A stretch of 5,578 nt of DNA from a bacterium (GTDB lineage Bacteria; Desulfobacterota; GWC2-55-46; DRQE01). This document shows positions 1 through 5,578 of the stretch, one piece after another (positions within the stretch are counted from its first letter, which is position 1; each line of letters begins with the position of its first letter). The DNA lies in NCBI GenBank assembly GCA_027017505.1, contig JALUQR010000081.1:7885-13462 (forward strand), written 5' to 3'. The notes below the pieces were generated by a model. It had not been told where the DNA came from. It worked only from the letters and a program-made list of their open reading frames with translations, and ran no database searches. The translations under genes were made by a program, and so were the position numbers.

Positions 1-636
1 GTGGAAGAGGAGGTAGAGGGCTTTCTTAAAGGGGGCGATGAGTCCGTGAAGACGGTCATAAAGGAAAAATACGGTAGCCTGGATGAGTGGAAGAAGGAGA
101 TAAAAAGAAGGCTTCTTATAAAGAAGACCATCCACGAGGTGATAGATAAGACCGTAAAGGTGACCGAAAAGGACGCAAGGGAGTACTACAACAGAAATCG
201 CAAGAATTACGAGATACCCCAGCAGGTGCGTGCCCGTATGATTGTGGTTGAAACAGAGGAAGAGGCAAAGAGGATAAAGAAACTGCTTAAAAAAGAGCCC
301 TTTGAGGAGCTTGCAAAAAAATACTCCATAGGGCCTGAGGCTGAAAAGGGCGGAGACCTTGGTTTCTTCGGAAAGGGCGATATGCCACCTGAGTTCGAGA
401 TAGTCTTCAAACTTCCCAGGGGAGCCATAAGCAGGATAGTTAAGACCCCCTATGGTTATCACATATTCAAGGTGGTGGACAAAAAGAAGGGCAGAAAACT
501 GCGCTTCAGGGATGTAAAGGACATCATAATGGAGAAGATAAAACGCGAGAGGGCAGAAAAGAAGTATCGTGAGTGGATACTCACACTCAAACAGAACATA
601 GAAATAGATGTGGACAGAGAGTTTCTATCATCATGA
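1..636 (+). CDS. PpiC/SurA-like parvulin peptidyl-prolyl isomerase, 5'-truncated
   Basis: This is the 3' portion of a parvulin-family peptidyl-prolyl cis-trans isomerase/foldase, a class that helps exported proteins fold in the periplasm. The visible 211 residues are rich in Lys and Glu. Residues 1-70 look like the end of a SurA_N-type helical chaperone domain. Residues about 73-165 form the parvulin domain: 'PFEELAKKYS', then GGDLGFF (G117-G118-D119), 'MPPEF', and the C-terminal TPYGYHIFKV (149-158) with the conserved parvulin His154. The position of the first canonical parvulin histidine is Met80 (RARMIVV). A C-terminal helix (about 170-200) follows, as in SurA-like proteins. The frame is open to base 1, and no signal peptide or lipobox is visible, so the true start must lie upstream; the GTG at base 1 is not a credible start. 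The stop overlaps the next gene by 4 nt (ATGA). Family assignment is firm; choosing among PpiC, PrsA-like and SurA-like names is not possible from this fragment. Confidence 0.9.
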   Translation: MEEEVEGFLKGGDESVKTVIKEKYGSLDEWKKEIKRRLLIKKTIHEVIDKTVKVTEKDAREYYNRNRKNYEIPQQVRARMIVVETEEEAKRIKKLLKKEPFEELAKKYSIGPEAEKGGDLGFFGKGDMPPEFEIVFKLPRGAISRIVKTPYGYHIFKVVDKKKGRKLRFRDVKDIIMEKIKRERAEKKYREWILTLKQNIEIDVDREFLSS

Positions 637-1577
637 AAGCACAGCCCAAACCAGCCATAGTCATATGTGTGTTGTTTCTCCTCTGTGTGGTGCTTCCCGT
701 ACGCTCTGAGATAGTTGACAGAATCATTGCCATCGTCAATGATCAGGTCATAACCCTTTCAGAGCTTGAGACCTCCATGAAGGTCATAACCAGGGGACTC
801 AGGGAAGACCTGAGGGCAGAAGACAGGAACACCAGGGCAAGCCTTGTGCTTGACCTTCTCATAGAGGATGCCCTTATAAAGCAGTCTGCAGAGCGGATGG
901 GCATAGAGGTAAGTGAGGCAGAGATAGACAATGCCATAGAGGATGTGAAGGAAAGAAACGGGCTTACAGATGACGCCCTCATGGAGGTGTTGGAACGAAG
1001 CGGGCTCACATACAAACAGTACAGGGACAGACTCCGCGAGGACATACGCAAGGCAAAATTCATGGACGCACAGTTTCGCTCAAGGATAAAGATAAAAGAA
1101 GAGGACATAGAGGAATACTACAGAAGCCACAAAGAAGAGTTTCTTCTGCCAGCAACCTACAGGCTGAGGATAATCCTTCTTGAGAGGGGAGAGGAGGAAC
1201 TTCTGGAACGCCGTCTGAAGGCTGTTCTTGAAGGTCTCAAAGAGGGCAGACCCTTTGAGGAGCTTGCAAGGGAGTTCTCCGATGCACCATCGAGCAGGGC
1301 AGGTGGAGACATTGGATACACAGAGCTTGAAGAGCTCTCGCCCCTTATAAGGGGTGTTGTGGAAAGGCTTAAACCAGGTGAGATAAGTCCACCACTCAGA
1401 ACACCAGGGGGTATATACATCGTTCAGCTTGTGGATGTAAAAGAGGGCAAGCCCAGACCCCTTGAGGAGGTAAAACACATCATACGGGAAAGGCTCTTCA
1501 AAAGGGCATTTGACGAAAGATACCGTGCCTGGCTTGAATACATGAAGAAGGTGGCACATATAGAGATAAGGCTCTGA
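633..1577 (+). CDS. surA: SurA-like periplasmic chaperone with a single parvulin domain
   Basis: Predicted periplasmic chaperone/peptidyl-prolyl isomerase of the SurA family, expected to escort outer-membrane proteins. The protein has 314 residues: a Sec signal peptide (MKAQPKPA, hydrophobic core to about 22, likely cleavage after VRS, S25/E26; no lipobox), a SurA_N chaperone domain (26 to about 165) opening with the typical 'IVDRIIAIVNDQVIT' pattern, one parvulin domain (about 173-270) with 'PFEELAREFS' and GGDIGY (from G224), and a C-terminal helix that normally packs onto the N domain. E. coli SurA (about 428 residues) has two parvulin domains, so this is the shorter single-domain form. 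Both canonical parvulin histidines are replaced (Ile180 and Tyr262), so isomerase activity may be weak or absent. The start at 633 is preferred over an upstream in-frame ATG at 573 because it begins exactly at the signal peptide, gives an ATGA overlap with the preceding gene, and has a purine-rich AGAGAG at 616-621. Only 2 nt separate it from pdxA. Confidence 0.9.
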   Translation: MKAQPKPAIVICVLFLLCVVLPVRSEIVDRIIAIVNDQVITLSELETSMKVITRGLREDLRAEDRNTRASLVLDLLIEDALIKQSAERMGIEVSEAEIDNAIEDVKERNGLTDDALMEVLERSGLTYKQYRDRLREDIRKAKFMDAQFRSRIKIKEEDIEEYYRSHKEEFLLPATYRLRIILLERGEEELLERRLKAVLEGLKEGRPFEELAREFSDAPSSRAGGDIGYTELEELSPLIRGVVERLKPGEISPPLRTPGGIYIVQLVDVKEGKPRPLEEVKHIIRERLFKRAFDERYRAWLEYMKKVAHIEIRL

Positions 1578-1579
1578 AC

Positions 1580-2545
1580 ATGACAAAGCCCACCGTTGCC
1601 ATAACCATGGGAGATCCTGCGGGCATAGGCCCTGAGGTGGTACTGCGCACCCTTGCTGAAGAGAGCATAAGGGAGAATGTAAGGCCTCTGGTTATAGGAG
1701 ACAGGGCAGTCCTTGAGCACATCTCAGGGCTTATGGGGCTTGAACCCCTGCCTGAAGAAAGCGTCATAAATGTGTCAGAGCTTGACCCCCATTCGATAAA
1801 GCCCGGTCATCCCTCTGCGGTGTGTGGCAGGGCCATGATAGAGTATGTGGAAGAGGCTGTCAGGGGCTGTCTTGAGGGCAGGTTCCATGCCATGGTTACC
1901 GCACCCATAAACAAGCTTTCAGCAAGGCTCGCTGGCTTCAGCTTTCCAGGACACACAGAGTTCATAGCCCACCTCACACATACCACAGACTATGCAATGA
2001 TGTTTGCCACAGACACACTCAAGGTTACACTTGTTACAATACACACCCCGCTGGGCTCTGTGCCAGAGCTTCTCAGAGAGGATGATATATACAGGGTCAT
2101 ACGCCTGAGTGATGAGACCCTGAGGACCTACTTTGGCATTGACACCCCGAGGATAGCTGTCTGCGGGCTCAACCCCCATGCGGGCGAGGGGGGGCTTTTC
2201 GGCAGTGAGGAGCAGAGGGTTATAAAACCTGCCATAGAACGCGCAAGAAAAGATGGCATAGATGCAACAGGGCCGTGGCCTGCGGACACCCTCTTCTGGA
2301 GGGCACAGAGGGGAGAGTTCCACTGCTGTGTGTGCATGTATCATGACCAGGCACTCATCCCTGTGAAACTCACATCATTTGAGACAGCGGTAAATGTTAC
2401 CATCGGGCTACCCATCATAAGAACCTCTGTTGACCACGGCACAGCCTATGAGATTGCATGGAAGGGTGTTGCAGGACATGAAAATATGGTAAAGGCGGTG
2501 GAGCTTGCAGGAAGGATGGCCACTGTCAGGTTGAACCATGGATAG
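1580..2545 (+). CDS. pdxA: 4-hydroxythreonine-4-phosphate dehydrogenase PdxA
   Basis: Cytosolic enzyme of the DXP-dependent vitamin B6 pathway. It oxidises 4-phosphohydroxy-L-threonine with NAD(P)+; the product decarboxylates to 3-amino-1-hydroxyacetone phosphate, which PdxJ condenses with deoxyxylulose phosphate to pyridoxine phosphate. The 321 residues cover the whole family length (E. coli about 329). Visible motifs are the N-terminal MGDPAGIGPE (10-19), 'TAPINK', FPGHTEF with the substrate-binding pair H125/T126, and the three metal-ligand histidines H155 (IHTPL), H200 (NPHAGEGG) and H255 (YHDQALIP). Their spacing (45 and 55 residues) equals that of the E. coli ligands H166/H211/H266. 'FETAVNVTIGLPIIRTSVDHGTA' is recognisable as the family's C-terminal signature region, ending near residue 292. 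The start is supported by AAGG at 1568-1571, 8 nt upstream, and by the family N-terminus. It lies 2 nt after surA and its last 8 nt overlap uvrA, which suggests translational coupling. No missing catalytic residue or frameshift is seen. Confidence 0.97.
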   Translation: MTKPTVAITMGDPAGIGPEVVLRTLAEESIRENVRPLVIGDRAVLEHISGLMGLEPLPEESVINVSELDPHSIKPGHPSAVCGRAMIEYVEEAVRGCLEGRFHAMVTAPINKLSARLAGFSFPGHTEFIAHLTHTTDYAMMFATDTLKVTLVTIHTPLGSVPELLREDDIYRVIRLSDETLRTYFGIDTPRIAVCGLNPHAGEGGLFGSEEQRVIKPAIERARKDGIDATGPWPADTLFWRAQRGEFHCCVCMYHDQALIPVKLTSFETAVNVTIGLPIIRTSVDHGTAYEIAWKGVAGHENMVKAVELAGRMATVRLNHG

Positions 2546-5387
2546 GATTGTAATAAAGGGTGCAAGAGAGCACAACTTAAAGGGTATAGACTTAGAGTTA
2601 CCAAAAAACAGCCTCATAGTGATAACAGGGGTGAGTGGCTCTGGAAAGAGCTCTCTTGCCTTCGATACCATATACGCAGAGGGTGAAAGAAGGTATGTGG
2701 AGAGTTTGTCTGCCTATGCACGCCAGTTTCTCGAGAAGATGGCAAAGCCCGAGGTGGAAAGCATAGAGGGGCTTTCACCATCCATATCCATAGAGCAGAG
2801 AACCATCTCAAAGAACCCGCGCTCCACAGTTGGCACCGTAACAGAGGTCTATGATTATCTGAGGCTACTTTTCACCACCGTGGGCACACCCCACTGCTAC
2901 AGGTGCGGAAAACCCATAACAACGCAGTCTATTCAGCAGATGACAGAACGCCTGCTTGAACTTCCACAGGGCACAGGGCTTACCATCTTCTCACCCATAA
3001 TAAGGGGAAGAAAGGGTGAGTACCGTAACGAACTCTCTGCCCTTAAAAGGGATGGCTACACCAGGGCCAGAATAGATGGCCGTATGGTGGAGCTTTTCGA
3101 GGTGGATGCCCTCGATAAAAGAAGAAAACACTACATAGATGTGCTCATAGACCGCCTGACGATAAAAGAGGGCGTGGGACTCAGGCTTTCTGAAGCCCTT
3201 GAGCTTGCAACAGCCCTTTCAGGCGGGATTGCAAAGGTTGAAACCTCCGATGGCAGGGAGTTCTTCTTCAACGAGAAACTCTCCTGCATAAAATGCGGTA
3301 TAAGTTATCCTGAAATAACGCTCACCACATTTTCCTTTAACAGCCCTCACGGTGCATGCCCTGAATGCAAGGGACTTGGCGAGAAGACAAGCTTTGACCC
3401 CTCACTCATAGTGCCTGACCCTGAGCTTTCACTTATGGATGGTGCCATAGTGCCCTGGAATAGAAAAACAGAGAGAAGGCCCACCACCCTTTACGAGGAC
3501 ATTATAACCTCACTTTCACGCCACTATGGGTTTTCCCCAGAGCTTCCCTTCAGAGAGCTTCCAAAAAAGGTGCGCGACGCAATACTCTTTGGCACACAGG
3601 ATGCAATAGAGTTTGTCTACCGGAGGGGTGGCAGACAATACAGATTCTTCGAGCCCTTTGAGGGTGTTATACCCAACCTTGAAAGGCGCTACCGTGAGGC
3701 CACTTCTGATAGGGTGCGCCAGGAACTTGCCCAGTACATAAGCCACATTGTGTGTCCTGCCTGCAGGGGCTCAAGGCTTAAACGCGAGGCACTCCACATA
3801 AAGGTGGGAAAACACTCCATATGGGACATAACCCGCATGAGTGTTAAGGACGCAATAGAGTTTTTCCAGGGCCTTGAGCTCGATGCCACAAGCTGGAAGA
3901 TAGCAGAGAAAATCATAAAGGAGATAACCGCAAGGCTCATATTCCTCTACAATGTGGGGCTTGGCTACATAACCCTTGACCGCCCCACCCTCACCCTTTC
4001 GGGTGGAGAGGCCCAGAGGATAAAGCTTGCAACACAGATAGGAAGTGGCCTTACAGGTGTGCTCTATGTGCTCGATGAGCCATCCATAGGACTTCACCAG
4101 AGGGATACAAGAAGGCTACTTAATGCACTTAGAAGGTTAAGGGATATGGGCAATACCGTAATAGTGGTGGAACACGATGAGACCACCATAAGGAGTGCAG
4201 ACTTTGTGGTGGATATGGGGCCGGGTGCTGGAGAGGAGGGTGGCTGGGTTGTTGCAACGGGCAGTCCAGCAGATATTATGAAAAATCCCCATTCACTTAC
4301 AGGCAAATATCTTTCACGCACGCTTTCCATACCAGTGCCATCTGTAAGAAAGAAGCCCGATGGAAGGTTTCTGACCCTCAAGGGGGTCAGGGCAAACAAC
4401 ATAAGGGATATGGATGTGAGCATTCCCCTGGGACTTATAACCTGTGTTACAGGGGTCAGTGGCTCTGGAAAGAGCACCCTTGTGGTGGACACCCTTTATA
4501 GGAATCTTGTAAGAAGGCTTTATGGCTCAAAGGAGAGGGCAGGGTTTGTAAGAGAGATAGAGGGGCTTGAACACATAGACAAGGTCATAGCGGTGGACCA
4601 GAGCCCCATAGGCAGAACCCCCAGAAGTAATCCTGCCACCTACACGGGGCTTTTTACCCCCATAAGGGAGCTTTTCAGCCAGCTTCCTGACTCACGGGTG
4701 CGTGGCTACGGGCCTGGTAGATTCAGCTTTAATGTCCGTGGTGGCAGGTGTGAGACCTGCAGGGGCGAGGGCACCATCAAGGTGGAGATGCACTTTCTGC
4801 CCGATGTGTATGTGAGGTGTGATGCCTGTGGAGGTAAAAGATATAATCCCGAAACCCTTGAGGTAAAGTACAGGGGCAAGAACATAGCGGAATGCCTTGA
4901 GATGACGGTTACAGAAGCCCTGGAGTTTTTCAAAAACATCCCTGCAATAAGAAGTAAACTTGTGGTGCTCAGGGATGTTGGGCTTGGCTACATAAGGCTT
5001 GGCCAGCCTGCAACCACCCTTTCAGGTGGAGAGGCCCAAAGGATAAAACTTTCCAGGGAGCTCTCAAGACCCTCCACTGGTAGAACCCTCTACATACTCG
5101 ACGAGCCCACAACAGGCCTTCACTTTGCGGATATAGAGAAGCTTCTCAGCGTGCTTAAAAGACTCACCGATGCGGGCAACACAGTGGTCATAATAGAGCA
5201 CAACATGGATGTTATAAAGTTTGCAGACCACATAATAGACCTTGGCCCAGAGGGTGGTGACGAGGGTGGCAGGCTTGTTGCATGTGGCACACCTGAGGAG
5301 GTGGCAAAAAACAGACACTCCTACACGGGCCTTTACCTTAAGGATGTGCTCACCCCGCCAGAGGAGAAGACCTGCTACGGTGCATAG
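2538..5387 (+). CDS. uvrA: Excinuclease ABC subunit UvrA
   Basis: Damage-recognition ATPase of nucleotide excision repair; a UvrA dimer finds bulky lesions, loads UvrB and then leaves before UvrC incision. The protein is complete at 949 residues (E. coli 940). Order of elements: Walker A I GVSGSGKSS (31-39); an extra C120-x2-C123 pair; the UvrB-binding region (about 130-245); a zinc module C250/C253/C274/C277; the insertion domain (about 285-400); a C406-x2-C409 pair; ABC signature I LSGGEAQRI (487-495); Walker B I ending D513-E514; H546. In the second half: Walker A II GVSGSGKST (639-647, Lys645); the DNA-binding zinc finger C738/C741/C761/C764; signature II (828-836); Walker B II D855-E856; H888. 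All key residues of both ATPase sites are intact. The start at 2538 matches the E. coli N-terminus (MD+I...GAR.HNL) and has AGG 7 nt upstream. It begins inside the last 8 nt of pdxA. I see no SOS (LexA) box directly upstream, as expected for an internal operon gene. Confidence 0.99.
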   Translation: MDRIVIKGAREHNLKGIDLELPKNSLIVITGVSGSGKSSLAFDTIYAEGERRYVESLSAYARQFLEKMAKPEVESIEGLSPSISIEQRTISKNPRSTVGTVTEVYDYLRLLFTTVGTPHCYRCGKPITTQSIQQMTERLLELPQGTGLTIFSPIIRGRKGEYRNELSALKRDGYTRARIDGRMVELFEVDALDKRRKHYIDVLIDRLTIKEGVGLRLSEALELATALSGGIAKVETSDGREFFFNEKLSCIKCGISYPEITLTTFSFNSPHGACPECKGLGEKTSFDPSLIVPDPELSLMDGAIVPWNRKTERRPTTLYEDIITSLSRHYGFSPELPFRELPKKVRDAILFGTQDAIEFVYRRGGRQYRFFEPFEGVIPNLERRYREATSDRVRQELAQYISHIVCPACRGSRLKREALHIKVGKHSIWDITRMSVKDAIEFFQGLELDATSWKIAEKIIKEITARLIFLYNVGLGYITLDRPTLTLSGGEAQRIKLATQIGSGLTGVLYVLDEPSIGLHQRDTRRLLNALRRLRDMGNTVIVVEHDETTIRSADFVVDMGPGAGEEGGWVVATGSPADIMKNPHSLTGKYLSRTLSIPVPSVRKKPDGRFLTLKGVRANNIRDMDVSIPLGLITCVTGVSGSGKSTLVVDTLYRNLVRRLYGSKERAGFVREIEGLEHIDKVIAVDQSPIGRTPRSNPATYTGLFTPIRELFSQLPDSRVRGYGPGRFSFNVRGGRCETCRGEGTIKVEMHFLPDVYVRCDACGGKRYNPETLEVKYRGKNIAECLEMTVTEALEFFKNIPAIRSKLVVLRDVGLGYIRLGQPATTLSGGEAQRIKLSRELSRPSTGRTLYILDEPTTGLHFADIEKLLSVLKRLTDAGNTVVIIEHNMDVIKFADHIIDLGPEGGDEGGRLVACGTPEEVAKNRHSYTGLYLKDVLTPPEEKTCYGA

Positions 5388-5432
5388 GACTTGTTTGATG
5401 GGCTTGAGTGGTTCAAAAAAGAGGGTTTTTGT

Positions 5433-5469
5433 CAGTAGTGAGCACAGGTGTTGTGTTCTTAAGCTACTG
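5433..5469. terminator. Imperfect hairpin after uvrA, possible (bidirectional) terminator
   Basis: The outer arms are perfect: CAGTAG (5433-5438) against CTACTG (5464-5469). An inner stem AGCACA (5441-5446) against TGTGTT (5452-5457) pairs with one G-T wobble around a 5-nt loop. The two stems are separated by an asymmetric internal loop (TG against CTTAAG). A T5 run lies at 5481-5485, 11 nt after the stem; on the - strand a T6 run (complement of 5415-5420) lies 12 nt after it. Because neither U-run is adjacent to the stem, this is a weak intrinsic terminator by usual rules. Its position 45 nt after the last gene of the unit is the main support. Confidence 0.3.
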
Positions 5470-5496
5470 GATTTACTGAGTTTTTAAGGTTAGCTG

Positions 5497-5577
5497 TTAT
5501 TGGTTAGAAAGGCACTTGGTACAGACATATTTACCACCTCTATGTGATTGGTTCAACACTTTGTTTAGAGGATTTAT
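5497..5577 (-). CDS. Possible 3' end of a convergent gene ending in a Cys-x2-Cys motif
   Basis: Reading the - strand inward from the right edge, one frame stays open for 26 codons and ends at TAA (5499-5497). The tail reads ...SHRGGKYVCTKCLSNQ. A basic, glycine-containing stretch followed by C-x2-C near the C-terminus is what half of a zinc-binding knuckle can look like, so this could be the end of a small zinc-binding or nucleic-acid-binding protein whose body lies beyond the window. Against this, 26 codons is short enough to be open by chance, codons such as CTA, TTG and CAA differ from the neighbouring genes, and I cannot assign a family. If real, it would be convergent with uvrA, with the hairpin at 5433-5469 between them. 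It is listed as a tentative partial gene only. Confidence 0.2.
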   Translation of the reverse strand: MNPLNKVLNQSHRGGKYVCTKCLSNQ

Positions 5578-5578
5578 G

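Larger units (their letters stand above)
5388..5578. other. AT-rich intergenic tail downstream of uvrA
   Basis: After the uvrA stop there is no further well-supported gene on the + strand. A hand count of 5401-5578 gives 68 G/C of 178 (38%), clearly lower than the coding lines counted (29-37 of 60). It contains an imperfect inverted repeat (5433-5469), an A6/T5 microhairpin just before it, a - strand open frame reaching the right edge (5497-5577), and a 6-bp inverted repeat at 5537-5571. I recognise no tRNA, riboswitch or insertion-sequence end here. Confidence 0.6.

Noticed and set aside
573..632. Upstream in-frame ATG giving the SurA-like protein a 20-residue N-terminal extension
   Set aside because: The extension is polar, would place the signal peptide internally, and overlaps the preceding gene by 64 nt. 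The ATG at 633 starts exactly at the signal peptide with a 4-nt overlap.
660..700. Lipobox in the SurA-like signal peptide (Cys12 or Cys18)
   Set aside because: The residues before the cysteines are Ile and Leu, not Gly/Ala/Ser, so a lipoprotein signal is not supported.
1080..1586. 168-codon open frame on the - strand across the SurA-like gene
   Set aside because: It is fully antisense to a gene with clear domain structure, its translation shows no recognisable motif, and it spans the surA-pdxA junction without any sign of a promoter.
1919..2344. 141-codon open frame on the - strand inside pdxA
   Set aside because: Antisense to a fully conserved enzyme with all metal ligands intact. Its many Cys and Tyr residues are an artefact of reading GCA/ATA-rich codons backwards.
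4094..4492. 132-codon open frame on the - strand inside uvrA
   Set aside because: Antisense to the conserved Walker B I to Walker A II region. Low-complexity Ser/Leu/Pro composition is typical of a codon-bias shadow.
5242..5487. 81-codon + strand frame running from the uvrA 3' end into the intergenic tail
   Set aside because: About 145 nt of it overlap uvrA in another frame, the composition is Arg/His-rich as in shadow frames, and no ribosome site or family resemblance is seen.
5500..5546. Possible sigma-70 promoter (TTGGTT or TTGGTA as -35, TATGTG or CATATT as -10)
   Set aside because: Each pairing has either a poor -10 or a 19-20 nt spacer. No combination is good enough to call.
5409..5556. 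Direct repeats TGGTTCAA (5409-5416, 5549-5556) and ATTGGTT (5499-5505, 5547-5553)
   Set aside because: Only 7-8 bp, not regularly spaced, and of the size expected by chance in AT-rich DNA. There are no CRISPR or attachment-site features around them.
1..5578. A previously undescribed system encoded in the window
   Set aside because: All of the strongly supported coding sequence belongs to well-known families with intact family architecture. The unexplained part is a 191-nt tail whose content depends on sequence beyond the edge.

Overview
The window is a compact run of bacterial housekeeping genes, all on the + strand, followed by a short, AT-richer, largely empty tail. I found no mobile element, CRISPR array, tRNA, rRNA or novel defence-type system. 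The sequence suggests a Gram-negative (two-membrane) bacterium, because the first two genes encode parvulin-type peptidyl-prolyl isomerases/chaperones of the SurA/PpiC class, which act on outer-membrane proteins in the periplasm. Coding sequence is of medium GC (three lines counted by hand gave 29, 29 and 37 G/C of 60), with strong use of ATA for Ile and AGG/AGA for Arg. The codon habit together with the order parvulin-SurA-PdxA-UvrA makes me think of Nitrospirota (Thermodesulfovibrio-like) or a deltaproteobacterial relative. That placement is a low-confidence inference and should be tested with a UvrA tree.

Layout: 1-636 is the 3' part of a PpiC/SurA-like parvulin gene cut by the window edge. 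633-1577 is a complete SurA-like exported chaperone with one parvulin domain. 1580-2545 is pdxA (vitamin B6 synthesis). 2538-5387 is uvrA (nucleotide excision repair). 5388-5578 has no well-supported gene. It holds an imperfect hairpin that may be a transcription terminator, and near the right edge an open frame on the - strand that could be the 3' end of a convergent gene.

The four genes are packed end to end (4-nt overlap, 2-nt gap, 8-nt overlap) with no room for internal terminators, so they are very probably one co-transcribed and translationally coupled unit. Functionally they are mixed: two envelope-protein folding factors, one cofactor biosynthesis enzyme and one DNA repair ATPase. surA next to pdxA is a well-known arrangement (in enterobacteria surA-pdxA-rsmA); here uvrA follows where rsmA would be in enterobacteria. 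The points most worth a second look are the loss of both canonical parvulin histidines in the SurA-like protein, and the Cys-pair-ending open frame at the right edge.
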